From contig CM057449.1 of NCBI GenBank assembly GCA_016271365.2, forward strand, positions 1,563,970,501 through 1,564,034,500: DNA of 64,000 bases, in the 5' to 3' direction. The notes under the pieces were generated by a model. That model ran no database searches. It worked only from the letters and a program-made list of their open reading frames with translations, and was not told the DNA's origin. Each line of letters starts with the position of its first letter. The first letter of the stretch is position 1. Made by a program: the position numbers and the translations under genes. The DNA is from Neoceratodus forsteri (Eukaryota > Chordata > Ceratodontiformes > Ceratodontidae). Below are positions 46,500 to 57,738 of this stretch, piece by piece.

Positions 46500-47040
46500 T
46501 GCTTGTGTCTATAAAAAAAGGGTCCACAGTGCAGACAGCAAACTGATGTTTACTTTATTCAGATGTTTCTACCTTTTATCAGTACATTTCCTCATATTTT
46601 CTCACGTTACAAAAAATTCCTGCATGCAGAAACCTATTTTCCTTAACAAATTCTCAGTGCAGCCATTGTCCTTCGACTCGATGCATTTCAAACTTTTTCA
46701 AAAAATAAACTGACTAAAATCATTCGTCAGATACCGCATTAATTAACAGCAATATTTACTTGCACTACTGTGTTTGCGTTATGTATACTTACCAGTAAAC
46801 CATACTCATACCACCTTAGAAATATCGTGCCTCCTTAAATACCATGCTGTTGTGTGCCTTTCAAGTTCTTATTTTATGCCAACAGTACTTACTTTATTCC
46901 ATTTTTAATCCCCTTTATCTCTATTCCTATCTCTGTTCGTTCTCTCAGTTTATTTTTACATGTTTTAATACAGAAACACAAGGCACACAAACACATAAAA
47001 CTACTGTGCTGAGGGTACAGGTCGGTATAATAAGAACATA
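46500..47040. other. AT-rich unassigned sequence
   Basis: Nothing recognised. It may contain the 5' end of the DIRS element (its start should lie right of 46500 on the minus strand), but no repeat supports a boundary. Confidence 0.35.
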
Positions 47041-47590
47041 AGTGCATTAAAAAGTAAGGCCACCAGGATGTAACAGCAACAGTCTGTTGGCTGATGAACT
47101 TAAGAGAGTCAAGGGAGTTATCCATTTCTTCTAGGATTTCATCCAAATCTGCCCATCAGTGCTTGACTGTTTCTCCCTGTAACATACACTTAGCAGAGTA
47201 GCTCCATACGTTTCACATCTTTAAGTTTATTTAGAACAGTACCTATAGTAAGCGGCAGAGAGGAGTCAGCACTTTCTTTTTACATACCTTACAGAATTCT
47301 CTTGGGAATCCATCTGGGCCCAGGGATTTTCATTTTTATGTTTCCTTGCGTGTGCGCAAGAAACGTATTGTTTTGCTTCACAGAACAGCATTTCAAAGAT
47401 GTGTCATGGACTAGTCCAATGCAAAGCAATCTGCATTGGGCTCGTTCCTGACAGACCAATGACCATGCAAGCAGAGTATGACAGTGGTTCACAGTTTATG
47501 GCTGTAAACTTTGTGTACTTGAAAAGACTGAAGCGCTCTAAGAGATCTTCAGTACTTTCATTTGCATAAAGCTGGCTGGCAAGCAACTGA
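47041..47590 (-). pseudogene. Possible LINE RT fragment
   Basis: On the minus strand near 47330-47290 the frame reads KSLGPDGFPREFCKVCKKK, the GPDGFP box of L1/Tx1 reverse transcriptases. Neighbouring sequence in both directions (47586-47404; 47146-46889) does not match the expected next RT blocks. Only a short relic is claimed. Confidence 0.45.
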
Positions 47591-48048
47591 GTGGCTTTAA
47601 AAACAATGTGTTTTACACTGCAGTTAATAATTGAACCAACTGTTCCTCTTTCTCTATGCAGGAATTTGTCAAAAATTACTTAATGGTTTTCACAATTAAA
47701 ATCTTTTGTTCTTTTTTAGCCAGGTCAATTATTCCCAGAGTCTGTGACCGCTCCTGGGACCTGACATCACAAATCAAGTTAAACAAAGTCGCCAGGAAAT
47801 GGGGTCACCCAGGAGCAGGCAGTATCCACTATTGAAATCAAAGGACTTTAGATTTCTAGGATCTCCACCAGCCTGCGCTTAGACGCTTAACGGTTTCCAC
47901 CTTTTACTTCAGTCATGGACCTGGACCTGCTGTAGCCCAGAACCACTCATCTCGTGTTACCACTCCTATAAAAAGCCCCACATCACTCGTGCTCATCATA
48001 ATGCAGCAGCTCCTACCTTGTAAAATCCCTTCCTTGGCCAGCTGAGAT

Positions 48049-48261
48049 ATGACCCAGAAGCATGGCAGTAAACCCACAGAGAAACGCGAAGAAAAGCGCA
48101 CCACTGTAGTTCACAAAGACCTTCAGATAGAACATCCCCATTATTTCAGGCAGCAGCAGCAGGGAAGGGTTACAAAGCCACACTCAGGTGGGGAAGGGCA
48201 AAGCAGTACCAGCAAGAGCTTCAAGCAAAAAGCAACTGATAGGAGTGCGCTGAGTTTTTAA
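48049..48261 (+). CDS. Small basic, Gln-rich open frame of unknown identity
   Basis: A 70-codon frame starts MTQKHGSKPTEKREEKRT and contains FRQQQQGR. Its basic, low-complexity nature resembles the start of some LINE ORF1 proteins, but no domain can be seen. An upstream CTATAAAAAGCCCC near 47966 could be a TATA box. Identity unknown. Confidence 0.25.
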   Translation: MTQKHGSKPTEKREEKRTTVVHKDLQIEHPHYFRQQQQGRVTKPHSGGEGQSSTSKSFKQKATDRSALSF

Positions 48262-48651
48262 AGATCAAATGCACATGTGTATTGTCATGTCTTACCTGTT
48301 ATGTTTCTAATGCAACCGGAGAGGATACTGAAGGGCATGGGGCATATTTTATTGAGCTAATGTTTCAGTATTTCCCCTTTTTTTATGTTTTTTTGTAACT
48401 GCCACCAGATTCCTAACACAGAATGTCCGCTAGTGTCTTCAGTTCGAACGTTCTCCCGTGGCTGCGCTGATGATGCTATTGTTGTTTTTCCTTGGTTGTC
48501 TCCTGCACGCTAGGGTAGCCGTGCCATAGAGATGAAGCCTGTGGTTCTGTTTTTTTTTGTATTAAATATTTAATTTAACAGTGTTCTAATCAATAAGACC
48601 ATATCATATTTCTTTAATTCCCCATGTCCTCAGATGAGGAGCGCGAGGCAT
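48262..48651. other. Unassigned sequence
   Basis: Mixed sequence with T-runs near 48380 and 48550. No frame or repeat is recognised. Confidence 0.4.
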
Positions 48652-48808
48652 CAAGTAAGGATTAACCCACAAGAAAGCATGGGTCTACTGTGGAATTAAT
48701 CCATGGTTGGGGGGGGGTTGGACCACGAGGCCGAAGGCCAAGTGGGTCCAACCAACCATGGATTAATTCCACAGTAGCACCATGCTTTCGAGTGGGTTAA
48801 TCCACTTG
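48652..48808. repeat. Palindromic hairpin element, copy 1 (intact)
   Basis: A near-perfect inverted repeat of about 157 bp. The left arm has GGATTAACCCAC, AAAGCATGG, CTACTGTGGAATTAATCCAT and GGTTGG. The right arm has the complements in reverse order. The loop contains GGACCACGAGGCCGAAGGCC and AAGTGGGTCC, itself partly self-complementary. The whole unit would fold into one long hairpin. A related palindrome lies at 61738-63740. Confidence 0.9.
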
Positions 48809-49383
48809 TAACATGGCTTGTGTGTACTAGGAGTCCTAGTTCTGTGATCTGTTTCAGTCAGTGATGACAATGGTATTGTTTTCATGCAAACGTTTTATTG
48901 CAGTGAGGCACAAGACACTTCGAGATCATTGACAAACTTCACACAGCCTCACCCACTAACATCGTGGGCCTCAAAAACATGCAACTTTTTCATTTCACTA
49001 ATCAACAGTAATGATCACTGTGATCTCCTACTGGGTTTTCTATAACTATTGGGGTGGCTGAATTGTCATTATAGTGCTCGTTCTGTTCACATTTCTAGTG
49101 GGGCGCTGGTACATTGTGGGACGCTCTGCTGAATGGACTCCCATACATCACTGCCCGCTACACATCTCCCTTCCTACTTTGCTCCCGCTTTCCCTGTTCC
49201 TGGTCTTCCCCAGCCATGACTGCATGACTTACTTGTGTGTGCGGTGAGTCCCAGGCTGCATCATGCGCTGTCTCCTGCAGCCCTCCCTGGCATCCAGCCG
49301 CTACATTTCTGGTTGCGTAGGCTCCCCACCATTGCAATGCTGCACTCCGCCTCCATGTTTACACCCTTCCCCACCCACGCGGC
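48809..49383. other. Unassigned sequence downstream of the Crypton gene
   Basis: No frame is supported. It may hold the 3' end of the Crypton (read on the minus strand), but short Crypton terminal sequences cannot be recognised by eye. Confidence 0.35.
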
Positions 49384-51318
49384 TCAACAGAAGCCCCAAA
49401 CACAGTTCAACAAACATTCTGCCATTACACAGCTAGCCAGCGTTTTGCCATGTTGCCACTTCTCGGTGTTGCATGTCGGGTTAGCTGCCGGGCACCAATA
49501 GTTGAAATTCATTGGCCCATTGATTGTGAATCTGCTCAGGTTGAACGGACCCCACTGCCTTTCGGTCACGCTGGTCTCCCCGCTCCTGTTCACTGGATCG
49601 GGCTCAGATGGCTGAGTGGCTGCTGTACCCTCTTCCTCTGTTATTGCTGGCAGTGTCTTCCACTGCACTCGGCTCTCCATTTCAGGTTGTGTCTTTCTTT
49701 CACTTGAAGCTGACTCGCATGGCTGTTTCTCTTCTCTGCGGCTGTGCATTGTGTGCATCGAGGGCTCACATTTGCCCCTGGATGTTTCCTCCTGTGACTT
49801 CTGTTTCCCTGAGGGGCATAGCTCACTGTCCTCGGTTGTTACTCTCTTTCCTTTCCCTGTCTTGTCACTCTGTCTGCCGCTTGACATATAGGGTTGCCCC
49901 ATGCATTGATTTCCTGCATCTTCCCTGTCCACTTCAGGGCTCCTCTCTCTTTCATTGTCTTTTGTCCCACTCCCCATTTCTGGGGTGTCTCTTGATAGTA
50001 TTGTTGACCACTTCTGGTGGTCACTGGCTGATGGGGACCAATAGCTTCTTACGCTCGTTTCACATCTGTGTCCAGTAATGGTCATTATCTCCCTCGATGC
50101 CAGCCTGGCCTCAGACAGCAGCTGGACAGCTGTGCTGTGGATACAGTGATTTGTGTACCATTGGCTCAGTTCAGCATCTGCGGAGATCTGTGACATAATT
50201 TCTCCCAGATAATTTTGACCCATTGGTTGAAGGCCATACCAGCACTGCTTTGTGTCTAGGACAGCTTGCGGGCATTTTTTGGCGTGTAACTAGAATGAGG
50301 GTGCATTTCTGGGGCAGTGGTATATGTACTCCTTATATAGTGCTACTGGACAGTTTGCACTTTCTGGCTGTGCATACAGTATTCCACGTTGTTGATTGCA
50401 ATTCTGCTCACACACACCTAGATGATTTTTGGTCGACTCATTGAAAGACACTGACAAGTACTCTCTGCCATAATCATCTTTTAGTACTACAAATGAGTCT
50501 TGCCTCAGCTTTGTGAGCCCTTCTCGACCTCGTCTTGCAAATCCAAGCTGCAGCTCAAACCACAATCGGTGCACCAAACCATATGCTGACTGTGGGTTCA
50601 GCTTGGTACATGTTCTTATTTTCCTTAGATCAGCATCTGTTATCCTCGGGTGGTGTCCAGCAACATCTTGTCCTGCTCGTCGGTACTCTTTAAGCACTGC
50701 CAGGAACACATTGTTTGCTGCTATAAATTGTGGATCTGTGCTGATGTTAACTTTCCTATTTATTTGACTGCTGTTTAGATGTCTATTCAGCCCAGCTCTG
50801 ATCGCTATAAAAGAACTGATGCTGTACTGCTTGCCATCAGTTGTTCTAACACACCCATAGAACCGCTGAAGCAGACTAGCTAGCTGGTCCACTGCTACAG
50901 TTCTCAAATCTTTATTCTCTTTTACTGATCTCATCCAGTCAAGAAAGACATTTACTGACCATGATGTATTCTTATGAGTGTTCCTCTCATTTTTCTTCTC
51001 TTCCAGCTTGTCTAGCTCATCCGCTGTTACATTTCTATATCTCTTTTGCATTCCTCCTTTCATTCTCTCATCGCTGCCCTTCTCCGTTCTTTCACCTATC
51101 TTTATTTTCTCCTTGCCCCTCTTATCATCTTCTCTTTCTCCTGCAACACTACTCTGTCGCATCTCTTCACATCTCTTTCGTTTCACTCCCACCTTCATAG
51201 GCACTTTCGCCACTTCCACGTCTCCTTGCTGTAAACTGTCTGCATATCTAATTATTCCAGCTACTCCACAGAGACAGAATGTTGCTGTGCAGTCATCCAT
51301 TGTGTTAGCCATATTCAT
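49384..51318 (-). pseudogene. Crypton tyrosine recombinase (DUF3504-like), one stop
   Basis: A single reading frame of 645 codons, interrupted only by a TAG at 50290-50292. The N-terminal part is basic and Glu-rich. The SAM-like DNA-binding domain starts near residue 100 (YRNVTADELDKLEEKKNERN, NTSWSVNVFLDWMRSVKENK). YSISSFIAIRAGLNRHLN and KVNISTDPQFIAANNVF follow. The catalytic part has LQLGFARRGREGL (first catalytic Arg). After the stop come YTNHCIHSTAVQLL, where HxxR reads HCIH, then the GHR box and ETSVRSYW with the Tyr. A Ser/Glu-rich tail ends in FTINGPMNFNYW. This architecture is shared by Cryptons and by host genes built from them (KCTD1, ZMYM2-4, QRICH1). The lost Arg and the stop argue against activity. 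Confidence 0.85.
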
Positions 51319-51950
51319 CTATGGCCACTCCCTCTGTGACTTATACCCTCCATCATTTTATGGTCTCTCTCCCTCATTACCATATGCATATATTACGACA
51401 TTTGATTATATTGCTATCCTGCTGTCCCTTCGTGTGGTCTCTTTCTGTACTACATCAGCAACCATGGTCTACTATGGTATTAGACCATGCTTTCTCATGT
51501 ACCACATGATGTGATTCCTCCAATCTGTTCTCTTTATTCTCCACTGCTTTCTTTAGCCATGTTACAAATGAGATTATTATACTTCTGCATGTGGAGCCTT
51601 ATTCTTTTGCACCCCCAGCACCAAACTATGGGGTGTCTGCACTACTGAATGACACACCACAGTAGTGACCTTGATGAGGGGGGCAGTGGAACCTACTGGT
51701 GAATGGTAATTTTGTTTAATGTGAAGTCTTTTATTATTTTATGTCATAGTGCGCTTTATGTATGTAGACTGTGTGATAGTGATTACTTCTGCTGACCTGC
51801 TTTTACCAATATTACTGTCTGCAATTTAATTTCTTTATGGCTCTGTGGTTCTGATGCTTTGTCCTTCTCTGTCACCTCCTTCCACCCCCCAACCCCAAAT
51901 ACTTTAAAGTGTGTCAGGAGCATTATTCCTTGGCAGCCAGGAATCGTAAT
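51319..51950. other. Sequence upstream of the Crypton gene
   Basis: No coding sequence is supported. The word TATGG, a common Crypton boundary sequence, occurs several times (for example near 51320, 51360, 51473 and 51627), but a pair marking the element could not be singled out. Confidence 0.35.
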
Positions 51951-52054
51951 TGAAAGGCTTTGCCTGTAGTTCGGTGACCAAGCAGCCAGCCACTCCCACT
52001 TCCTGAGCTATATAAGCAGTTCCTCTCAGCCTCACTGTGAAGCATTTTGTCTTT
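51951..52054 (+). promoter_or_regulatory. A1 repeat with TATA-type promoter
   Basis: It contains GACCAAGCAGCCAGCCACTC, then GAGCTATATAAGCAG with TATATAAG at 52009-52016, followed some 25-30 bases later by CTCAGCCTCACTGTG, a plausible start region. The same block is A2 at 54113-54214. Confidence 0.65.
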
Positions 52055-53918
52055 GCAGCCGAAGGCTCTGCCGGTTTGTTCCCTAAGCTGATCGGGCCTC
52101 CCTGGTTGCTCCACCCCCCCTTGTCTCTGCAGGGCTTCTGTGTTTGTTTTCCTGCTTTGGTTTGTATTTTGCCTTCGGTTGTGTATGCTTCCTTCCTTTT
52201 TGGGGGGGCTTTTCTACGCTCCTAGCATACTGCTATTCAGAGCTCATAATGATAACTTTCAATTACTCAACTATAGCTGGTCCGTGTGGCATATTTTATT
52301 GCTCTCACCTGACTCAGATTACTTGAACCTAACTATACAGCTTATTCATGCTTGTTCTACTTACCTCATTGCTGCAATCTCATTGCACTGCCTGTTTGAC
52401 AATGCTTAAAAGCATTATGCCTCCTTTATTTGCACTTACAACTCAGTGTACTCATTTATTTACTACTGCTGTACAGGCCTCCTTGCTTCCTGCTGCTGCA
52501 TTGTTTACACCCATTCCTATTGTACCTTGTTTACTCTGAGGTTAGCTGAAGCTCCTGCTGAGGCTATTAAATTAGCTTTTATATCTGCATGTGGTTCTCA
52601 GTCTTTCATCACTTCATTGTTTGTCCTACGGTGGGGACTGGGAGATGTTTGGGGGGTCATGGCCTATGTGGCTAATTAATTCTGTTCTACATCCAGTCTT
52701 TACCGCCAAAAATCCTCAGTTTGTCACCTTGATTTGGCTATTCATGTCTGGCTGGCTTGCCTCTAACTCAGTGCTGTTTACTAGCTATACAGTTGTTATA
52801 CAGGTCCACCTATTACTACTACTGCTTAATGACCTATCAGGTCCACACTTGCTTATGCAACTGTTGCTCCTTGCTTACGCAAACCATTGCTTCATGCTTA
52901 GTGCCATTCCCTCAGCTTCGGCCTGGGATTCTACTGCTCTCAATCTGCATTCGACCTTGCAAGGTCTCAGCACTCAATGCTCATTACGATCTCAGCATGC
53001 CGTGCTCATTCAGCTCACCAGCTTTACAGCTCTCAATTAATTCTGGCGCATGCCAGAGATTTTAATCTGGCACAGGTTCCTGCAGCTGACAGTCTCATTC
53101 TGCATTTAGTCCGCATCATCGAGCGTGTCCAACTTGGGGCAGGATCCTTCTCACCTGGCCCATAGCTGGGAATGTCCTCTCCCCGGGCTTGGCTTTAGCT
53201 GCCTGCTACGTGACAGCAGCTTCTGGTGTAGAATTTAAGACTAGCAGTGAAGAGTGGTTATGACAATCTCCTTTGGCTCTAGTGTTCCACTATAACGATT
53301 GGCCATTGACTTTAGTGGTTTCCCTAGCTAGGCACCTTCACCGCATTCTCCCCATGCCTGCCTCTGGTTCACCTGGTTTGATTTAGGCAGGTAGGCCAGG
53401 TGAGTGCCTCAGCAGTTGTTGCTCTCCTCCTGCACCTTGGACACTCGTATTGTTGCAGAGTTTTCTTGCAACCTTCCACGACGTTCCCGCTAGAGGGTTT
53501 GAGTGAGAGCCTTCCTCCAAATTGGAATATTTTCCACCTCCCTTTAATTGTGTTTTCCAAATTGCAGCTGCAGAGCCGTCAATAAATACATTTTCCCAAG
53601 CCTGGAGGGAAGGTGACCTAGGCCTTGGATCCCCAGAGATTTCCTCCTCATAGGTTTTTTTTTCTCTCCTCCGTTGCCTCAGGTCATAACACTTAGTTAG
53701 CATAGTTGTTTCCCCTAGTTTCCTTCCGTAGGTTCCATTGTTGGATGGAGGTGGAGGATGTCCTGCCGTTCCCTCTCTCCTTAGGGGATCCCCTCCTCTC
53801 AATGCAAGACATCACTATTCTTTTCTACTATGCTGCAGTTACTGCTTCTGCATCACTGTTACTGCTTGCTCATACGCATCATGTTGCCTCATCTTAGGGA
53901 TGATACTACATTTCTTTT
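52055..53918 (+). other. Internal region of the split-repeat element
   Basis: It holds several overlapping frames of up to 149 codons on the plus strand (52591-53040, hydrophobic, Leu-rich) and a 139-codon frame on the minus strand (53802-53383). None carries a recognisable motif. The hydrophobic plus frames probably reflect pyrimidine-rich sequence rather than a protein. A degenerate gag or rolling decay of former genes is possible. Confidence 0.4.
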
Positions 53919-54112
53919 GGGGATTCCTAAGGTACCTTTAGCCACAGGAACCGTCCTGTGGCACCTCTAGGGGCGGAACCCTCTCCGAGTTCCTTGCTTT
54001 TGTACCCCTACAGGGTGGTAATTCCTCTGGAATAGAGAGTGCGAACAGCCACAACCAAAACTAACACTGTTACATAAGCATAGCACTATACTGGTGGCAT
54101 AGGTCAGTGAAT
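53919..54112 (+). repeat. B1 repeat
   Basis: It begins GGGGATTCCTAAGGTACC and continues through GGTGGTAATTCCTCTGGAAT and GCCACAACCAAAACTAACAC. It contains an imperfect small hairpin around CCACAGGAACCGTCCTGTGG. It matches B2 at 54265-54460 over its length. Confidence 0.8.
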
Positions 54113-54214
54113 TCAAAGACTTTGCCTGTAGTTCGGTGACCAAGCAGCCAGCCACTCCCACTTCCTGAGCTATATAAGCAGCTCCTCTCAGCCTCACTGT
54201 GAAGCATTTTGCCT
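54113..54214 (+). promoter_or_regulatory. A2 repeat with TATA-type promoter
   Basis: Copy of A1 with only a few substitutions; TATATAAG lies at 54171-54178. It sits directly after B1 without spacer. Confidence 0.65.
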
Positions 54215-54264
54215 TTTCCCCACCATCCTCCCCTCCTCCTCCAGTGGCAGCACTCTCTCGTTAG

Positions 54265-54460
54265 GGGGATTCCTAAGGTACCTTTAGCCACGGGAACTGT
54301 CCCGTGGCACCTCTAGAGGCTGAACCCTCTCCCAGAGTTTCTTGCTTTCGTACCCCTATGGGGTGGTAATTCCTCTGGAATAGAGAGTGCGAATGGCCAC
54401 AACCAAAACTAACACAGTTACATAAGCATAACACTATACTGGCTGCGTAGGTCTGTGAAT
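54265..54460 (+). repeat. B2 repeat
   Basis: Second copy of B1, beginning GGGGGATTCCTAAGGTACC and ending near GTCTGTGAAT. The inner hairpin is preserved in changed form (CCACGGGAACTGTCCCGTGG): both arms changed together. Confidence 0.8.
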
Positions 54461-55689
54461 ACTCACTCTGCATGCTGTCAGGATCTTGTTGTGCTGCAGT
54501 GACGGGTGGCAGAACAAATCTTCATGGTCATGCGCCATCCCCTGAGCAGCTGTAGGACCCAGATACTTTCCCTGACTGCTGTCTCTGAATGTTGTGGGGC
54601 TGGTACTATTGTCTGCGCTTGTTTTGGTGGTTTACTGTTTTCTGAAAACACCAGATGTACCTGGGAACCAAGTACTGGCCTGTCATTGGTGGTGTGGAGG
54701 GTGTGAGTGCATCTCTGTACGGAATGAGGCTGACATTGTGGCATAAGTTGTGATGGAGGGAAAAATGCTGTAAGCACTGTCTCACTAATATGCAGCATTC
54801 AATAACTAACCTTCCACATACTCTGTTGGGGCACCACTGTTATTACTAAACACAACAAAACCAGTGATTCTTATTCACACTGATGAACACAAATAACTTA
54901 CAACTCAGATGAGAGGCAGGTAGATGTCGTAATGGTTTGCTATATAGGAGCACCATAACACGGGCAGTACAATGGGAAAAAATACAGCATACTCATGAAA
55001 TGTTATTACTGACAAATGTTAATAACACTGAAATTAAGACAATCTAACTGAAGAAAATGGAAAGGAAAATCAGAAAAGTAAATATTTCCTCAATATAGTT
55101 CCTAATCAGAAAAACGCGAAGCACTCCCTGGTGGGAAACACTGTCACAGTCAAGTGTGCTGCGAAAATGCTAGGACAAAATTTATGTCACATGCAGAGGA
55201 CATCCCAGTGCCAACGATGGAAATTAGGGAGTGGAACTGTAAACAGAATGCAGGTATCAACAAAAAAATAGGGAGCCAGAAAAAAGTATTGAACAATATT
55301 TATTTTAAGAAAAACAATTATCAGATACATCTCGGGGCATATTCTGCATATTGGAGGTACAATCACCACATTACAGCCTTGTGCATTTGATCTTTAAATA
55401 CCTGTGCCAGGAGGATCATCTGATCCCTTCAGCCGATCATGCTGCCACTCAGTCTGTGCTGAAACTGGCTAGCTGATTGGTCCGGTCCCATATATTTGGC
55501 ATCTTCATAACCCTTCCCTTCAAGTAGAAAAGGTTTGAATGAATGGAGCTGAAAGCAGTGGGCACACCCCTCCATCATGGGTAGAGATAGGCTTTCAACA
55601 CCACTGTTATTTACAGCAAAAACACACACCTCCAGGGCTGTCGTCTTAAATTAGAGTGGACTGCCTCGTTAAGCTAGAGCCAGTAGCCC
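54461..55689. other. Unassigned sequence
   Basis: A 106-codon minus-strand frame (54798-54478) and a 78-codon plus-strand frame (55154-55390) exist, but neither resembles a known family or has support from neighbours. No repeat is seen. Confidence 0.35.
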
Positions 55690-56155
55690 ATTCTTTTTTT
55701 TTGTTTTGTTTGTTTATTCTCTTTTATTGACTAAAATCAGGCATACAGGGATACATCACATTGCAGTTCAGTACAACAGAGGCACAATGACTCAAGTTTT
55801 AACAGCTTGCACACTAGGTCATCTTTATTTTACTCTTCCCTCATTCACCACCCTCTACTGTTAGTTATTATCTTTATGTGGAAATATAGTTGTGCCTACT
55901 GTCCATTTGTAAAGTGCTTAGCACCTCTTCTCAGGTCTAATTCCTTTTCTTTTCATTTTTCTAGGAGCTAATGAAGCAAATTACCCTTCTTCACAGAGCA
56001 GTCTGTTACTGTATCCAAGCACCATATGTACTATCCACCCCTGCCAGCAACCGTTAAATATCTCTGTTTGTTGCCTGATGCTGCGTGTCAGTTTCTCCAT
56101 CCTGTGAATGTCTCCCATAACCTGAGACTATGGGGGGCAGAGGTTGCATCCAGTG
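55690..56155 (-). mobile_element. L1/Tx1 LINE 3' end (left half of a split copy)
   Basis: On the minus strand it begins at CAACCTCTGCCCCCCATAGT and reads DIHRMEKLTRSIRQQTEIF, the end of an L1 ORF2. It continues in a 3' untranslated region to TCAATAAAAGAGAATAAAC and an A-rich tail near 55700. The preceding half is at 60253-60640, on the far side of the fold-back structure. Confidence 0.72.
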
Positions 56156-56378
56156 AAATTAAAGGATATGTTGTATTATTATGGTAGTTAGCACTCTGTA
56201 AAAATGCCCACTTTATAAGATTTCAAAACATTCCTGTTTCTTCATCAGATTAAATCAGAGCTGCATAAAACATGCAAACAGAAATTCTACTAGTTAAGTA
56301 CTCATGTACTGTGAGCAGATACAATTCTCTGTAATCTGTAATGTGAATAAATTGCACTACTAAGTGATAAATCATAAA

Positions 56379-56886
56379 CAGCTTAATCTGGTTCGAGGTC
56401 ATGTGGGGTTCCATGTGATAAAGGCGAGTCAGAAAGACTGGCAACACATGGAGCAAGCGAACTTGAGCCCATAGTCAAAAGGGCGACAGATATTGTACCG
56501 ACAGTTACAAATAGTGACGGGCGCTACAATACCCAACTACCCACACAGATATCATTTTTTCATGCGGGGGCTGTGCCCCCCATGCCCTCCTTTGTGGGGG
56601 GGCAAGCCCCTTGCAACCCCAAAACTTAAATAACCAACTCTGAGGGAGGTGCAGACCATGGGGCAAGTTACTGGATTTTCGCTACACAGGATATAGCGAG
56701 GTATTGCACCACTCGCTGTCTTGTAGAGCACTATTATTGAGTTGCTCAAAAGTACAGTGCTCAATAATCAGCGCTCTACATGGGTGCTACCATCATTTGG
56801 CATTCATCTGTAGCCCCCTCTCTCGGGTTGTGCCTGACAATAGGCAGAATTTGTGTGGTGCACTTACCCGGTCAACAAAAACAAAA
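56379..56886 (+). mobile_element. SINE-type insertion with L2-like tail in the left arm
   Basis: About 508 bp that are absent from the corresponding place in the right arm. It ends GTGCACTTACCCGGTCAACA and an A-rich run, the tail shared with the L2-like LINE. The body holds a C/G-rich hairpin (GCGGGGGCTGTGCCCCCCAT). ATAAA-type bases flank it, giving a short or imperfect duplication. Confidence 0.6.
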
Positions 56887-57115
56887 TAAATAAATGATAA
56901 ATGTTGAGGCGGGGGGAACAAATCTTCTATTCTTAATTCCTTGAAATTTCATCACAAATATTCCTGTGGCTTGCTTATATTTAAACAATTCCTGAAATAG
57001 ATATAATGCTAGTATCACAGGTCTGAAATAACATGCTAAATAAAATGTAGTTGGGGTTGAGAGTGGCAAAAAAAAATCTTAATACATATGGAATCTTCAT
57101 TGTGACTGAAATTTT

Positions 57116-57630
57116 TTTTTTTGAGTAATCTGTTTTTCCACCCCCATGCTCGCTGGTCCTTCACTCCTTCAGGCCCTATCAAGCTCCCTCTGACCTTTCC
57201 CAGCCCTCCTCGGATCCCCAGATCACAGCTGACCCCCAGGATATCCCAGTATATCCCTTTTACCAGGTGGGTCCCTCTCCTCCAAGGGGGAAGGCACTGC
57301 CCCAGCGCACACTTTCTAGGGCCTGGGGGCCATCGAGCTATTTTCCTGGCTTTCTTAAGGTGCGTGATGCCTGGACATCAAGGCAAGAGCTGACATCTGT
57401 CACGCACCACCCCCAATGGCCCTGATGTACTGCATTACCACTGGCCTGCACCAGTGGTCGCTTTGGTACCGGGTCACGATCCCGTCCCCTCCTTGGAGAC
57501 AGCGAGCAGTCATGGGACGCTCAAGCTGCCTCCCCCCCGGCCAGCCCTCCAGCTACCCGAGCTCGTTCCCAAACCCGGGTCACTGGCGTCGAAAGCGGAA
57601 ATCCAACCGCTGCACCGACGGACCAGCATG
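57116..57630 (-). mobile_element. tRNA-headed SINE in the left arm
   Basis: Minus orientation. The head at the right end (57630 downwards) has a tRNA-like A box (GTCGGTGCAGCGGTTGG) and a B-box-like GACCCGGGTTTGGGAAC. The body is GC-rich and ends in an A-run. TGACTGAATTTTT-type duplications lie at 57103 and 57629. The right arm holds the empty site (AAAAATTCAGTCA). Confidence 0.72.
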
Positions 57631-57738
57631 ACTGAATTTTTATAATAAATATTATTATGCAGTTTCTACTAAAATTACGAATGTATCTCAGTCTCTCACA
57701 GTGTAATCTATATTTTCTCTGTGTCCTTTAACACTGTT

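Larger units (their letters stand above)
51951..54460 (+). mobile_element. Compact split-direct-repeat element (PAT/Ngaro-like)
   Basis: Two different repeats are arranged A1 (51951-52054), internal region, B1 (53919-54112), A2 (54113-54214), B2 (54265-54460). This split direct repeat order is diagnostic of PAT-like DIRS and Ngaro elements, where it allows a circular intermediate to be rebuilt. The internal part is only about 1.86 kb and shows no RT, RNase H or recombinase motif. It therefore looks like a non-autonomous or deleted member. Both A copies hold the same TATA box. The strand is set by the A1-first order and the TATA direction. Confidence 0.7.

Noticed and set aside
50978..51514. 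178-codon plus-strand frame opposite the Crypton gene
   Set aside because: Ser/Phe/Leu-rich translation of the antisense of a real coding region; no motif of its own.
52140..53165. Hydrophobic plus-strand frames as membrane proteins
   Set aside because: Several frames are open and hydrophobic at once because of pyrimidine-rich sequence; no start context or family support.
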